A stretch of 64,000 nt of DNA from a methanotrophic endosymbiont of Bathymodiolus puteoserpentis (Logatchev). GTDB taxonomy: Bacteria > Pseudomonadota > Gammaproteobacteria > Methylococcales > Methylomonadaceae. Numbering within the stretch: position 1 is the first letter of the stretch; every line of letters begins with the position of its first letter. Location of the stretch: contig NZ_FQTQ01000108.1 of NCBI RefSeq assembly GCF_900128525.1, positions 1-64,000 on the forward strand, written 5' to 3'. Shown here piece after piece: positions 56,115-64,000 of the stretch. The notes below the pieces were generated by a model, which did not search any database, was not told where the DNA came from, and saw only the letters and a list, made by a program, of their open reading frames with translations. The position numbers were made by a program, and so were the translations under genes.

Positions 56115-56438
56115 TTATTTAATTGATTCAGCAATATGATTGAAAGCTTCAACTTTATCTTTACCGACTTTAATAAGATCCATACCCGTTTCTGTCACCA
56201 TCGCGATTAAGCCAGGTGTTTGATAGACTATCTTGCCTAAAAAACCAACGATAGGAAGCCCGATTAATGCCCCAATAAACGTATTTAAGCCAAATGCACC
56301 CAATAACTTAGTAATCATTACCAGTGCATCTAATGGAATTAAGACCATTGCACCAAAATACGCAATAACCATAAAGGTAAAAATAACAAACACGACAAAC
56401 TGAATAAGTCTAACTAAAGCAACATTAATTTTTTTCAT
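56115..56438 (-). CDS. Small membrane protein of unknown function
   Basis: A 107-residue protein with two strongly hydrophobic stretches (LIQFVVFVIFTFMVIAYFGA and FIGALIGLPIVGFLG) and a charged C-terminal tail (MDLIKVGKDKVEAFNHIAES). I do not recognise a family. It lies between the IS element and the rhomboid gene with about 100 bases on the upstream side. Confidence 0.6.
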   Translation of the reverse strand: MKKINVALVRLIQFVVFVIFTFMVIAYFGAMVLIPLDALVMITKLLGAFGLNTFIGALIGLPIVGFLGKIVYQTPGLIAMVTETGMDLIKVGKDKVEAFNHIAESIK

Positions 56439-56538
56439 TTGAATTCAACTTCCTAATAATAACTTTAAAGTAGACTATGCAATCCACTCGTTGAGTTTTT
56501 TATAATAATTTTAGCCGTGAATTATACCTTAAAGGAAA

Positions 56539-57225
56539 TTATTCAGGATAATCTTTTCTAAGAAAGAAGCGAAATAAAACAATACCCGCCACAAATCCCC
56601 CTAAATGCGCCCATAATGCGACATCTGTTGCACCACCATAGAACAAAGCTGCCGTACTTGCATTTTTCATTTGAAAGATGACCCAAACACCTATAAAAGC
56701 AATAGCAGGAATTTCAATAAAGATGGGTAACAATAAAATTGGCACCCAAAGTACAATTTTTGCATAAGGATAAAGAAAAAAATAGGCAGCTAAAACGCCT
56801 GCTATTGCTCCCGAAGCACCGACAACAGGGTTAACAACCTCTGGTGTATATTGCCATTGCACAAAAGTAGCAAAAAGTCCGCACAACAAATAAAAAACAA
56901 TAAACCGGCCATGCCCCATTCTATCTTCTATATTATCGGCAAAAATCCAGATAAACCACATATTCATGATTAAGTGCACCCAGTTGCCATGTAAAAATAA
57001 ATTTGTCAAAAAAGACAAGTAATAGTCGCTAGGATAGCCCATAGCCACAGCCCACTCAGGGTTAGTATAGCGCGCGGGAACCATGCCATAAATATAAATA
57101 ACATAGCGATGATAGCGCTCTGGCGATACTTCTAGCAACACAAATAGACTACTACAAATAAAAATTAGCGCCCAACTAACATAGGGCTTGGAATAACATG
57201 GCGCAGTATCTCTAATGGGTATCAT
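56539..57225 (-). CDS. Rhomboid-family intramembrane serine protease
   Basis: The 228-residue multi-helix protein has the catalytic Ser in VVGASGAIAGVLAAYFFLYP (GxSG) and the catalytic His in WAHLGGFVAGIVLF. The HGNWVHLIMNMWFIWIF segment is the family HxxxN region. It cleaves membrane proteins within the bilayer. The substrate is unknown. Confidence 0.94.
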   Translation of the reverse strand: MIPIRDTAPCYSKPYVSWALIFICSSLFVLLEVSPERYHRYVIYIYGMVPARYTNPEWAVAMGYPSDYYLSFLTNLFLHGNWVHLIMNMWFIWIFADNIEDRMGHGRFIVFYLLCGLFATFVQWQYTPEVVNPVVGASGAIAGVLAAYFFLYPYAKIVLWVPILLLPIFIEIPAIAFIGVWVIFQMKNASTAALFYGGATDVALWAHLGGFVAGIVLFRFFLRKDYPE

Positions 57226-57395
57226 AAGTAGGATAATTCAGTTTATTTAAATGCACTGTACATGATCGACAGGTAAGGTAACAACCTCTTATTTATTAAG
57301 ATAATTATACCGCCTATCCAGTCTTTCAATGCTTGCTATAAAATGAGACGGCGCGTAATATAAGTATAATATAATTTACTTTTTTGGGGCTTTAC

Positions 57396-58490
57396 GTGTT
57401 TTTTTCCAATAAACAACCTTTACTTGATGCTGAACAAAAAATTGCTCAACTAGAAACTGAAAATCAATCCTTAAGCTTAGAAATTAATGATTTACGTACT
57501 GAAAAGTCGCGCCTGCTACAAGATATTGAGAATACACACGAGATTAAAAATTTCCATCATGACCTGTTCGCCTTGTTGCAGGAATTTGGCTCATCAATGC
57601 TGATGATGCAAACGTCTTTAGCTTCGCTTTCAACAGTCATGCTAACCGAGCGGGATAACGCCCAAAAGACATCAATCGTATTAACGTCTACTCACTCCGT
57701 AGTCAATAAAATCTCTAACTCACTTGCCAATATGGCAACTGAAACACAACAAACAGCCAATACTGTCGATGGATTAAATCGTAGTGCCATGGATATTGAA
57801 GGCATTATTAACCTGATTAAGAATATTTCCGATCAAACTAATTTACTCGCGCTTAATGCTGCTATCGAAGCAGCGCGTGCGGGTGAGCATGGCCGAGGAT
57901 TTGCTGTAGTAGCTGACGAAGTCAGAACATTAGCAAAGCGCACTAATGACGCAACGACGGATATAGAAACCTTGGTAAGCACGATTCTTAATGAAACAGA
58001 TGCAGCCAAAAACCAAATGAGCAAAGTAGCAACAGACTCGGCACAATTTGGCGAAACTGGAACCGAGGCTAGCAGAAAAATGCAGGAACTAGTCACTTTA
58101 TCCGAGGGCATGCAAACGACTATTACAGGCAGTGCACTACGCAGCTTTGTTGAGGTCGTAAAGCTAGACCATTTAATTTATAAAATGGAAATCTACAAAG
58201 TCATTATGGGTGTTTCTCAAAAAACAACAACTGACTTCGCTAGTCATCTTAATTGTCGTTTAGGAAAATGGTATTACCAAGGGGAAGGTAAAAACCATTT
58301 CTCGCACTCGCCTAATTTTAAAGCTTTAGAAACACCGCATGCAAGTGTTCATCAGAATGGCGTAGCTGCAATTGACGCATTACATAAAGGCGATAAACAA
58401 GCCTCTTTAAGCGCACTCGAAAAAATGGAAACTGCTAGTGTGAACGTACTGAATAAGTTAGAAGCTATTGCACTTGAAGCAGAACAGTGA
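57396..58490 (+). CDS. Soluble methyl-accepting chemotaxis protein with CZB domain
   Basis: A cytoplasmic chemoreceptor: no membrane helix follows the coiled N-terminus. The signalling tip is present as [20 protein letters not shown], then [20 protein letters not shown]. Residues near 250-350 form a zinc-binding CZB domain with [23 protein letters not shown] and H residues in [18 protein letters not shown] receptors sense zinc and hypochlorite-type oxidants. The frame also reads from a TTG at 57384, but GGGG is 6 bases before the GTG at 57396. It overlaps the next gene by 4 bases. Confidence 0.88.
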   Translation: MFFSNKQPLLDAEQKIAQLETENQSLSLEINDLRTEKSRLLQDIENTHEIKNFHHDLFALLQEFGSSMLMMQTSLASLSTVMLTERDNAQKTSIVLTSTHSVVNKISNSLANMATETQQTANTVDGLNRSAMDIEGIINLIKNISDQTNLLALNAAIEAARAGEHGRGFAVVADEVRTLAKRTNDATTDIETLVSTILNETDAAKNQMSKVATDSAQFGETGTEASRKMQELVTLSEGMQTTITGSALRSFVEVVKLDHLIYKMEIYKVIMGVSQKTTTDFASHLNCRLGKWYYQGEGKNHFSHSPNFKALETPHASVHQNGVAAIDALHKGDKQASLSALEKMETASVNVLNKLEAIALEAEQ

Positions 58491-59158
58491 GATTTTTCTC
58501 ATACTCTTATGACAGACTAAAGTTCGCCCTACTCTTATCGGTATTAATCTGCCCTGCACTTCAAGCCCAAGATAAAACTATTCCTATCAGTCACTTTTCA
58601 AGCTTGCAATTAAACGACTGGCAACACAAGTCATTTAAAGGGGAAACCCAATATCAAATAATTCTGCTTGATAAACAAGCCGCACTACAAGCTAAAAGCA
58701 GAGCAAGCGCATCTAGTTTATATAAGGAAATACATATAGATTTGCATGAAACACCTTATTTAAACTGGTCATGGCGCATTGATAAAAAACTTGCTATCAA
58801 CAACGAACAAAGCAAACAAGGCGATGACTTTGCTGCCCGAATTTACCTTATTAGCAAAAACAAGTGGTTTTTTTGGCAAAGTAAAGCAATCAACTATGTA
58901 TGGGCAAACAATACAGCCAAAAATACCGTATGGCCAAATCCATTTGCTGGTAAAAATGTCATGATGTTTGCCATTCGCTCAGGCGATAACCCAACAAAAC
59001 AGTGGCACACTGAAAAGCGCAACGTACTCAATGACCTAAAAAATATTTTTGGTGAAGATATACGCTATATTGATGCTATTGCCATTATGACTGACACTGA
59101 TAATTCATCAGGAAGAGCAGACAGTTATTATGCTAATCTTTATTTTAGTGAACAATAA
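58487..59158 (+). CDS. DUF3047 family secreted protein
   Basis: A 223-residue protein starting at GTG 58487, with a signal peptide-like start ([17 protein letters not shown]). The DUF3047 core follows: [32 protein letters not shown] and [20 protein letters not shown]. It is expected in the periplasm; function is unknown. The GTGA overlap with the chemoreceptor gene predicts coupled expression. Confidence 0.85.
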   Translation: MRFFSYSYDRLKFALLLSVLICPALQAQDKTIPISHFSSLQLNDWQHKSFKGETQYQIILLDKQAALQAKSRASASSLYKEIHIDLHETPYLNWSWRIDKKLAINNEQSKQGDDFAARIYLISKNKWFFWQSKAINYVWANNTAKNTVWPNPFAGKNVMMFAIRSGDNPTKQWHTEKRNVLNDLKNIFGEDIRYIDAIAIMTDTDNSSGRADSYYANLYFSEQ

Positions 59159-59171
59159 CTAAACGCTAGAC

Positions 59172-59203
59172 AAAAAAATGCCCCGGTAAACCGAGGCATT
59201 TTT
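59172..59203. terminator. Bidirectional terminator
   Basis: AAAAATGCC-CCGG and CCG-AGGCATTTTT pair around TAAA between the convergent DUF3047 and fae genes. Confidence 0.88.
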
Positions 59204-59225
59204 CCATACAGTTACAAGGTATAAA

Positions 59226-59741
59226 TTATACTTTGTTAGCTGCGAAAGGATGTTGTGCAGTAGATTTTTGAGCAACAACTTCAGCAGCAGTTGGCGTTCC
59301 AGCTACAGCATTTTTGATAGATGCTTTAACAGCATCGTAGTTGTTTTTCTCAATAGCAGCATCATCTTCTGCTAACCAGTGAATGAAAACACCAACAGAA
59401 ATGAAGATATCATCAGCTTCATCAGCTGGGATAGTTCCATCTTCAACACAATCAGCAACAGCCATTGCAACACCACGTTGTGCAGGGCCGAACATTTGTA
59501 CTGCTTGCTTAGAACCTTTGATTGTTACTTTGTTAAACATAACAGTTGCAGGCTTAACCATAAGGTTAGGAGCAACAACAGCTAGAAGGCTAGAAAAACC
59601 ATCTTTGTTGTTTGTTAAGCAGTTTGCGAAAGCAGACTCAGCAGCTGAACCACGAGGTCCCATCATTAAGTCAATGTGAGCAACTTCGTTTCCGTCGCCA
59701 TTTAAAGATTCACCTACGCGTAAGTTGTTGATTTTAGCCAT
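59226..59741 (-). CDS. fae: Formaldehyde-activating enzyme
   Basis: Condenses formaldehyde with H4MPT to methylene-H4MPT, the entry to C1 oxidation in methylotrophs. The 171-residue protein starts [20 protein letters not shown], then [20 protein letters not shown] with the family His, and [20 protein letters not shown]. An in-frame extension of 22 codons upstream exists, but the ATG at 59741 gives the exact family N-terminus, with GAGG about 11 bases before it. This is the strongest evidence in the window for methylotrophy. Confidence 0.97.
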   Translation of the reverse strand: MAKINNLRVGESLNGDGNEVAHIDLMMGPRGSAAESAFANCLTNNKDGFSSLLAVVAPNLMVKPATVMFNKVTIKGSKQAVQMFGPAQRGVAMAVADCVEDGTIPADEADDIFISVGVFIHWLAEDDAAIEKNNYDAVKASIKNAVAGTPTAAEVVAQKSTAQHPFAANKV

Positions 59742-59860
59742 GCTACTTTTATCCTCAGAAAAAAATGAAAAAACTTTATCTAAAATTGACATTAAAAATG
59801 CCCTCAAATACTACTATTTATTGGATGACAATAACCCATAAACCAAACAAACAGTCTTCT

Positions 59861-60709
59861 TTAACCTAGTAATTGTTGCAACTGTACAGTTAAAACCGTT
59901 ACCACAGTTAGATCCGCTGTTGTCCCTGGATTAATTCCGGCTAACTTGAACTTAGTATCTATTATTTTCAAATAGCCTACTAATTGCTCAGGTTTTCCAG
60001 CTTCAGATAATTTATCATTAACCAAAGCCATTGTATCCATCACCATCCTAGTGTGGATATTGCCGTACTTTCGCTCAATATGACTATCAGGATATTTAGC
60101 CAACATTGCACTAAATACCGCCGCAGCAGACCAACCTGCATCACCCCATCGATTGAAGACTGAATTATACCTTAAAACTAAAAAATCAAAAACATCTTTA
60201 TAATTTGTTGTGAACTGTAACGCTATTCTATCTTTTTCACTGGCTATTTGCATTGCTTGAGTTAGTGTTACATCAGGCTTTTCCGCTACGTCCTGCTGCT
60301 TTGACTCTCCTAAACCTCCAGGCGCTGCCAAAGCGATAGCACGAAAAACCCATTCCGCATCAGCCACTGTTGTATTCGCTAAAATTTCTGCAAGTTGGAC
60401 TCTTAATTCATTGGCAGTATGTGCCTTTTGTGCAGCAATTAATAAAGGCGCACTTAATAAGATAATACCTAAATTAGTATTACAACCAACCGCGTCGCGC
60501 GTTGCTTTAACCGCATAATAAATACGCTCGCCTAAGCTATAGTCAATATTACTAATAGATGTGGCACTTTGCTCAGCACTAACGCGAAAATCCTCAACTG
60601 TCATATCATGACCATCAGCATAAACACTGACATTCCCAGGTTTAAATGCTTGCAGTTCAACTTCACATGCATATTGATAAGCGGCACTTAATTGTTGTTG
60701 ACTCAGCAT
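59861..60709 (-). CDS. CitG/MdcB-like triphosphoribosyl-dephospho-CoA synthase family protein, H4MPT-linked
   Basis: The 282-residue helical protein has the family residues KPGNVSVYADGHDMTVEDF, VGCNTNLGIILLSAPLLI and PGGLGESKQQD. CitG makes an alpha-ribosyl link in the citrate lyase prosthetic-group precursor. Members next to fae belong to C1-carrier gene groups in methylotrophs, where the exact reaction is not known to me. A ribosyl-transfer step in H4MPT synthesis is a reasonable guess. It overlaps the RimK-like gene by 7 bases. Confidence 0.82.
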   Translation of the reverse strand: MLSQQQLSAAYQYACEVELQAFKPGNVSVYADGHDMTVEDFRVSAEQSATSISNIDYSLGERIYYAVKATRDAVGCNTNLGIILLSAPLLIAAQKAHTANELRVQLAEILANTTVADAEWVFRAIALAAPGGLGESKQQDVAEKPDVTLTQAMQIASEKDRIALQFTTNYKDVFDFLVLRYNSVFNRWGDAGWSAAAVFSAMLAKYPDSHIERKYGNIHTRMVMDTMALVNDKLSEAGKPEQLVGYLKIIDTKFKLAGINPGTTADLTVVTVLTVQLQQLLG

Positions 60710-61617
60710 ACCGCCTCAGCTCCTTGCCCTTCCAGTTGACAGTAATTAAGCAAATCATCGACTAAAATTTCAGCCACATTGACTTCGCAAACGCTCTCCA
60801 ACCCTCTCCAGGCTGGAATACTGTTGACCTCAATGATTTTATAACCGCCCTCACGGGTACAAATAATATCCACACCGGCATAGTTCATCTGTAATGCCGC
60901 TGTTGCTTTTATTGCTAGTTCAGCCATGACATTATCTAATGGCAAAGCTTCACAAGATGCGCCGCGCGCAACATTATTTAACCAATGAATGCCACATCGA
61001 CGCATCGCAGCGATAGCCTTACCGTTAACAACAAAAACACGCCAGTCAGAATAGCCTTCACCCGCACACGGTACAAAACGCTGTAAATAATAAACACCTT
61101 GACTATGCGCCAACCAAAATAAATCAGTCATTTTCTCAAGGCGGCGTATACCCTCACCTTGCGAACCAAAAATAGGTTTACTAATCAGCTGATACCCCTG
61201 ACTTAATTCTCGCTCAGCAATCTCTAGTGCCTTTCCCCTATCCCTTAACACCCAAGTCTGCGGCGTAGGCAATTGCTGCTGCTGCAATAAAAAACTGGTC
61301 ATGCCCTTATCAACACTACGCTCTATCGCATGCCCATCATTATAAACAGGGATACCCATTATTTTCAGCGCATGCAAAATATCCAGATAAAGCACTACTT
61401 CAGTCAACGAGCCACCTGGTACACCGCGCACAAAGACTGCATCTGGTAAAGCCGACTCAAAACCCGGAATATAAAGCGGCAAAGCCCCCTCTTCGACAAT
61501 AATGCGACATTCAGTCAACGACACATACTCGGCCAGATAACCGCGAGCAGCAAAGGCTAGTCTTAATTGTTTACCGTGCCAGCCCGGATCATCGGTAAAT
61601 ATCGCTATTCGTCCCAC
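60703..61617 (-). CDS. RimK-family ATP-grasp glutamate ligase-like protein, H4MPT-linked
   Basis: About 304 residues with ATP-grasp features: KGMTSFLLQQQQLPTPQTWV, YQLISKPIFGSQGEGIRRLE, and MNYAGVDIICTREGGYKIIE followed by VNSIPAWRG for Mg binding. RimK-type ligases add glutamate to coenzymes such as H4MPT (MptN) and F420. The frame is open upstream to 61650, but VGRIAIFTDDPGWHG starting at the GTG at 61617 is the likely N-terminus. It forms an operon with the CitG-like gene and precedes fae by a 120-base gap beyond that gene. Confidence 0.85.
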   Translation of the reverse strand: MGRIAIFTDDPGWHGKQLRLAFAARGYLAEYVSLTECRIIVEEGALPLYIPGFESALPDAVFVRGVPGGSLTEVVLYLDILHALKIMGIPVYNDGHAIERSVDKGMTSFLLQQQQLPTPQTWVLRDRGKALEIAERELSQGYQLISKPIFGSQGEGIRRLEKMTDLFWLAHSQGVYYLQRFVPCAGEGYSDWRVFVVNGKAIAAMRRCGIHWLNNVARGASCEALPLDNVMAELAIKATAALQMNYAGVDIICTREGGYKIIEVNSIPAWRGLESVCEVNVAEILVDDLLNYCQLEGQGAEAVC

Positions 61618-61770
61618 TATATAGTTAAAACCTGTAAAATAGTAAATCAAACATTATACCGCTAATCAAAATTTGCCTCTTATAAGAGTTTACGGTTTTT
61701 ATTAAATGGCATATTTTAATAACCTAGTATTCTAGTATACTATAGCCAAAATCAATTCGGTTCTAACATC

Positions 61771-62478
61771 ATGACAGCATCTGAAAACGTACATTTACAC
61801 GAAATCAATAAATTTGGCTCACAAGCAGAACGCTGGTGGGATAAAAATGGAGAGTTTAAAACTCTACATGACGTTAACCCACTGCGCATAAATTTTATCC
61901 AAAAATTTATCAATCCGCAAAATATGCGTATTGTTGATGTCGGCTGTGGCGGCGGCATATTAACTGAAGGCTTAGCTAAAAAAGGCGCTAATATGCTAGG
62001 CATTGATTTAAGTGAAGACTTAATTGATATTGCAGATTTGCATGGCTTAGAGTCAGGCGTAAAAACGCATTACCAAAAAATCAGCGCTGAAGCACTAGCA
62101 GAAGCAGAACCTGCCAGTTTTGATCATGTAGTCTGCATGGAAATGCTAGAACATGTGCCAGAACCTGGCTCCGTTGTTGCAGCATGTGCAAAAATGGTTA
62201 AGCCAGGTGGCTATGTTTTTTTCTCGACTTTAAACCGCAAGCCTAAAGCTTATTTATTAGCGATTGTTGCCGCTGAACATATTCTAAAAATGCTCCCTGC
62301 TGGCACGCACGACTATAAAACTTTCATCAAGCCCTCTGAACTCAGTCAATCAGCACGCGATGCAGGTTTAGAACTACAAGGCATGACCGGCATTCAATAT
62401 AACCCTTTAACTAAGAACTTTAGCTTAAGTGATGATATTGACATTAATTATATAGCGGCTTTTAAACGCCCCGAATAA
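61771..62478 (+). CDS. ubiG: Ubiquinone biosynthesis O-methyltransferase UbiG
   Basis: Carries out both O-methylations in ubiquinone synthesis. The 235-residue protein has FGSQAERWWDKNGEFKTLHD and the SAM motif RIVDVGCGGGILTEGLAKKG. It also has VVCMEMLEHVPEPGSVV and the C-terminal HDYKTFIKPSEL. It heads ubiG-mupP-yciK, a common Gammaproteobacterial group. Confidence 0.96.
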   Translation: MTASENVHLHEINKFGSQAERWWDKNGEFKTLHDVNPLRINFIQKFINPQNMRIVDVGCGGGILTEGLAKKGANMLGIDLSEDLIDIADLHGLESGVKTHYQKISAEALAEAEPASFDHVVCMEMLEHVPEPGSVVAACAKMVKPGGYVFFSTLNRKPKAYLLAIVAAEHILKMLPAGTHDYKTFIKPSELSQSARDAGLELQGMTGIQYNPLTKNFSLSDDIDINYIAAFKRPE

Positions 62479-62482
62479 TTCT

Positions 62483-63169
62483 ATGAACAACTCGTTTAGT
62501 TTATCTTGCGTACTGTTTGATTTGGATGGCACCTTACTTAATACCGCGCCTGATTTAACTACCGCTCTAAACAAAGCGCTAGAGAACTTCCAATTTCCTA
62601 GCGTCTCTGCGGCTGCTATTACACCATATATTTCTTATGGTGCCGCAGTTATGATCGAACAGTCATTAGAACAAGCCTGCTCTGACAGCCTAAAAGCAGA
62701 AATTTTAGAGTGGCTACTAGACTATTACGAAGATCATATTGCAGATCACACTTATCTATACCCTGGTATCCCTGAGTTACTAGCTAACCTTGAAGAAAGA
62801 AACATCCCTTGGGGAGTCGTAACTAATAAGCGCGAACGCATGACTCACCCATTAATGAACACATTAAACCTAACCCAGCGTGCTGCCTCCATTATTTGTG
62901 GCGATACAACTGCACATAGTAAGCCACACCCCGAACCCATGCTAACAGCTTGCCAACAAATACAAGTCACTCCTGAAGAGTGCCTATATATTGGTGATGC
63001 CGCACACGATATCAGCGCTGGCAAAGCTGCGAATATGAAAACGCTGGCAGCAACCTACGGTTATTTAAGGCCTGATGATCAACCGCAAGACTGGGGGGCT
63101 GATGCTTTAGTACATCACCCTGATGACATTTCACACTGGATAAAAAATTACACCTATGCCTTTAACTAA
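62483..63169 (+). CDS. mupP: HAD phosphatase, MupP type
   Basis: A 228-residue HAD hydrolase with the nucleophile motif VLFDLDGTLLNTAPDL, the Lys-bearing HSKPHPEPMLTACQ, and YIGDAAHDISAGKAA. In this position after ubiG the relative in Pseudomonas is MupP, which dephosphorylates N-acetylmuramate 6-phosphate in cell-wall recycling. Phosphoglycolate phosphatase is the alternative. It lies 4 bases after ubiG. Confidence 0.88.
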   Translation: MNNSFSLSCVLFDLDGTLLNTAPDLTTALNKALENFQFPSVSAAAITPYISYGAAVMIEQSLEQACSDSLKAEILEWLLDYYEDHIADHTYLYPGIPELLANLEERNIPWGVVTNKRERMTHPLMNTLNLTQRAASIICGDTTAHSKPHPEPMLTACQQIQVTPEECLYIGDAAHDISAGKAANMKTLAATYGYLRPDDQPQDWGADALVHHPDDISHWIKNYTYAFN

Positions 63170-63884
63170 GCAAACCATCCTTATTACAGGTGCAGGCGGT
63201 GGCTTAGGTAGCACCGCTGCACTTGCGCTTGCTCAACAAGGTGCAACGATTATTTTATTAGACAAAAGCATTCCTAAACTGGAAAAAGTTTATGATGCTA
63301 TCATTGCTACAAATGCACCTACACCCATCATATATCCCTTTGATTTAGCCGGTGCTTCGGAAGTGCAATATCATGAGCTAGCCGCTACCATTGAAAATAA
63401 ATATGGTCAGTTAGATGGCGTATTACATTCTGCTGCCGAATTAAACGCTTTTACCCCTCTGTCTATTCATGACACTTTCGCTTGGGGGCATACCATCAAT
63501 GTTAATTTAAATGCGCCATTTTTATTAACGCAAGTGCTATTACCCCTACTACAAAAAGCTGAACACGCTTCCATTGTTTTCACTGGTGACTCCTTTACTC
63601 GTGAACCTAAGGCTTATTTAGGAGCCTACGGGGTTTCTAAAATCGCCCTAGATGGCTTTGCAAAGATTTTAGCGGAAGAGCTCGAAGATGCCGGAAAAAT
63701 TAGAGTAAACACTTTAATTCCTGGCCCCGTTGATTCGCCATTACGCAAAAAATCCTTCCCTGCTGAAGATAAACATAAACTGCCCACTATGACTGAAATA
63801 ATGCCTGCATATCTGTATTTGTTTAGTCATAAAAGTATCGGCACAACAGGGCAAACTATTGATGCTCGAACCTTTAAACTATAG
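63156..63884 (+). CDS. Short-chain dehydrogenase YciK-like
   Basis: A 242-residue SDR with the NAD(P) motif ILITGAGGGLGSTAALALAQ, the catalytic Ser in IVFTGDSFTREPKAYLG, and the YxxxK pair in AYGVSKIALDGFAKIL. The substrate is unknown. It overlaps mupP by 14 bases. Confidence 0.93.
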   Translation: MPLTKQTILITGAGGGLGSTAALALAQQGATIILLDKSIPKLEKVYDAIIATNAPTPIIYPFDLAGASEVQYHELAATIENKYGQLDGVLHSAAELNAFTPLSIHDTFAWGHTINVNLNAPFLLTQVLLPLLQKAEHASIVFTGDSFTREPKAYLGAYGVSKIALDGFAKILAEELEDAGKIRVNTLIPGPVDSPLRKKSFPAEDKHKLPTMTEIMPAYLYLFSHKSIGTTGQTIDARTFKL

Positions 63885-63895
63885 AAAATACGACC

Positions 63896-64000
63896 ATGTC
63901 TGAAAGAGAAACTATTACCTTAACGCGTGATGTAAACGTTGTACTTATTCCTGACGGAAACCATGGTACGCTCAGCAAAGGCAAAGAAGTAACCATTCAC
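63896..64000 (+). CDS. sufT: Fe-S assembly protein SufT, 5' part only
   Basis: The window cuts the gene after 35 codons. The start MSERETITLTRDVNVVLIPD and then GNHGTLSKGKEVTIH matches the N-terminus of the long SufT (DUF59) proteins that assist SUF maturation. It follows yciK by 11 bases. Its suf partners lie 30 kb away at 26.5-33.6 kb. Confidence 0.8.
   Translation, partial: MSERETITLTRDVNVVLIPDGNHGTLSKGKEVTIH

Overview
The window reads as chromosome from an A+T-rich gammaproteobacterial methylotroph, most likely a methanotroph of the Methylococcales. It carries formaldehyde-activating enzyme (fae) and two gene groups tied to the tetrahydromethanopterin (H4MPT)/methylofuran C1 carriers. 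The housekeeping order is typically gammaproteobacterial: adk-lpxD-leuCDB-asd-fimV, divergent fur/bamE, ratA-rnfH near smpB, and ubiG-mupP-yciK. No methane monooxygenase, methanol dehydrogenase, rRNA or tRNA gene is visible, so the lineage is an inference.

Layout. 0-1.1 kb: a broken acyltransferase gene. 1.1-10.4 kb: ackA, a lipoprotein hydrolase, truA, a DUF2959 gene, then C1-carrier genes (MfnE-like kinase, pabB, MfnF-like protein, ATP-grasp ligase, and a divergent HisA-like protein whose start codon is one base from the ligase's). 10.4-26.4 kb: conserved core (kdsB, rpoH behind a perfect CIRCE operator, fimV, asd, leuBDC, lpxD, adk, lysS, prfB with its programmed frameshift). 26.4-33.7 kb: an extended suf operon headed by an Rrf2 regulator gene with a palindrome over its own -10 box; rsmJ, a Rieske protein and a DUF2442 gene are embedded. 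33.7-45.3 kb: comEC, lolDC, fur, bamE, rnfH-ratA, an SNF-type transporter, smpB and small enzymes. 43.7-50.6 kb: accessory territory with several palindromic repeat families, a pilA gene with a sigma-54-like promoter, a MazEF-like module between direct repeats, a decayed RelE-type module, and coiled-coil genes built on tandem repeats. 50.6-55.3 kb: hypF-hypC-hypD-hypE. 55.4-56.1 kb: an IS200-type element. 56.1-64 kb: rhomboid protease, soluble CZB chemoreceptor plus DUF3047 protein, fae with CitG-like and RimK-like genes, ubiG-mupP-yciK, and the start of sufT.

How the parts work together. The two C1-carrier groups plus pabB probably supply the cofactors used by Fae-dependent formaldehyde oxidation: pABA feeds pterin synthesis, while the MfnD/E/F-like proteins match steps of methanofuran synthesis. 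The suf genes build Fe-S clusters, with sufT 30 kb away. The hyp genes mature a [NiFe] hydrogenase whose structural genes, along with hypA and hypB, are not here. The strongest directly visible regulatory signals are CIRCE at rpoH, the suf operator-promoter, the sigma-54-like site at pilA and the prfB frameshift. The strongest oddities are the one-base divergent start pair, the dispersed repeat families and the coiled-coil gene array.
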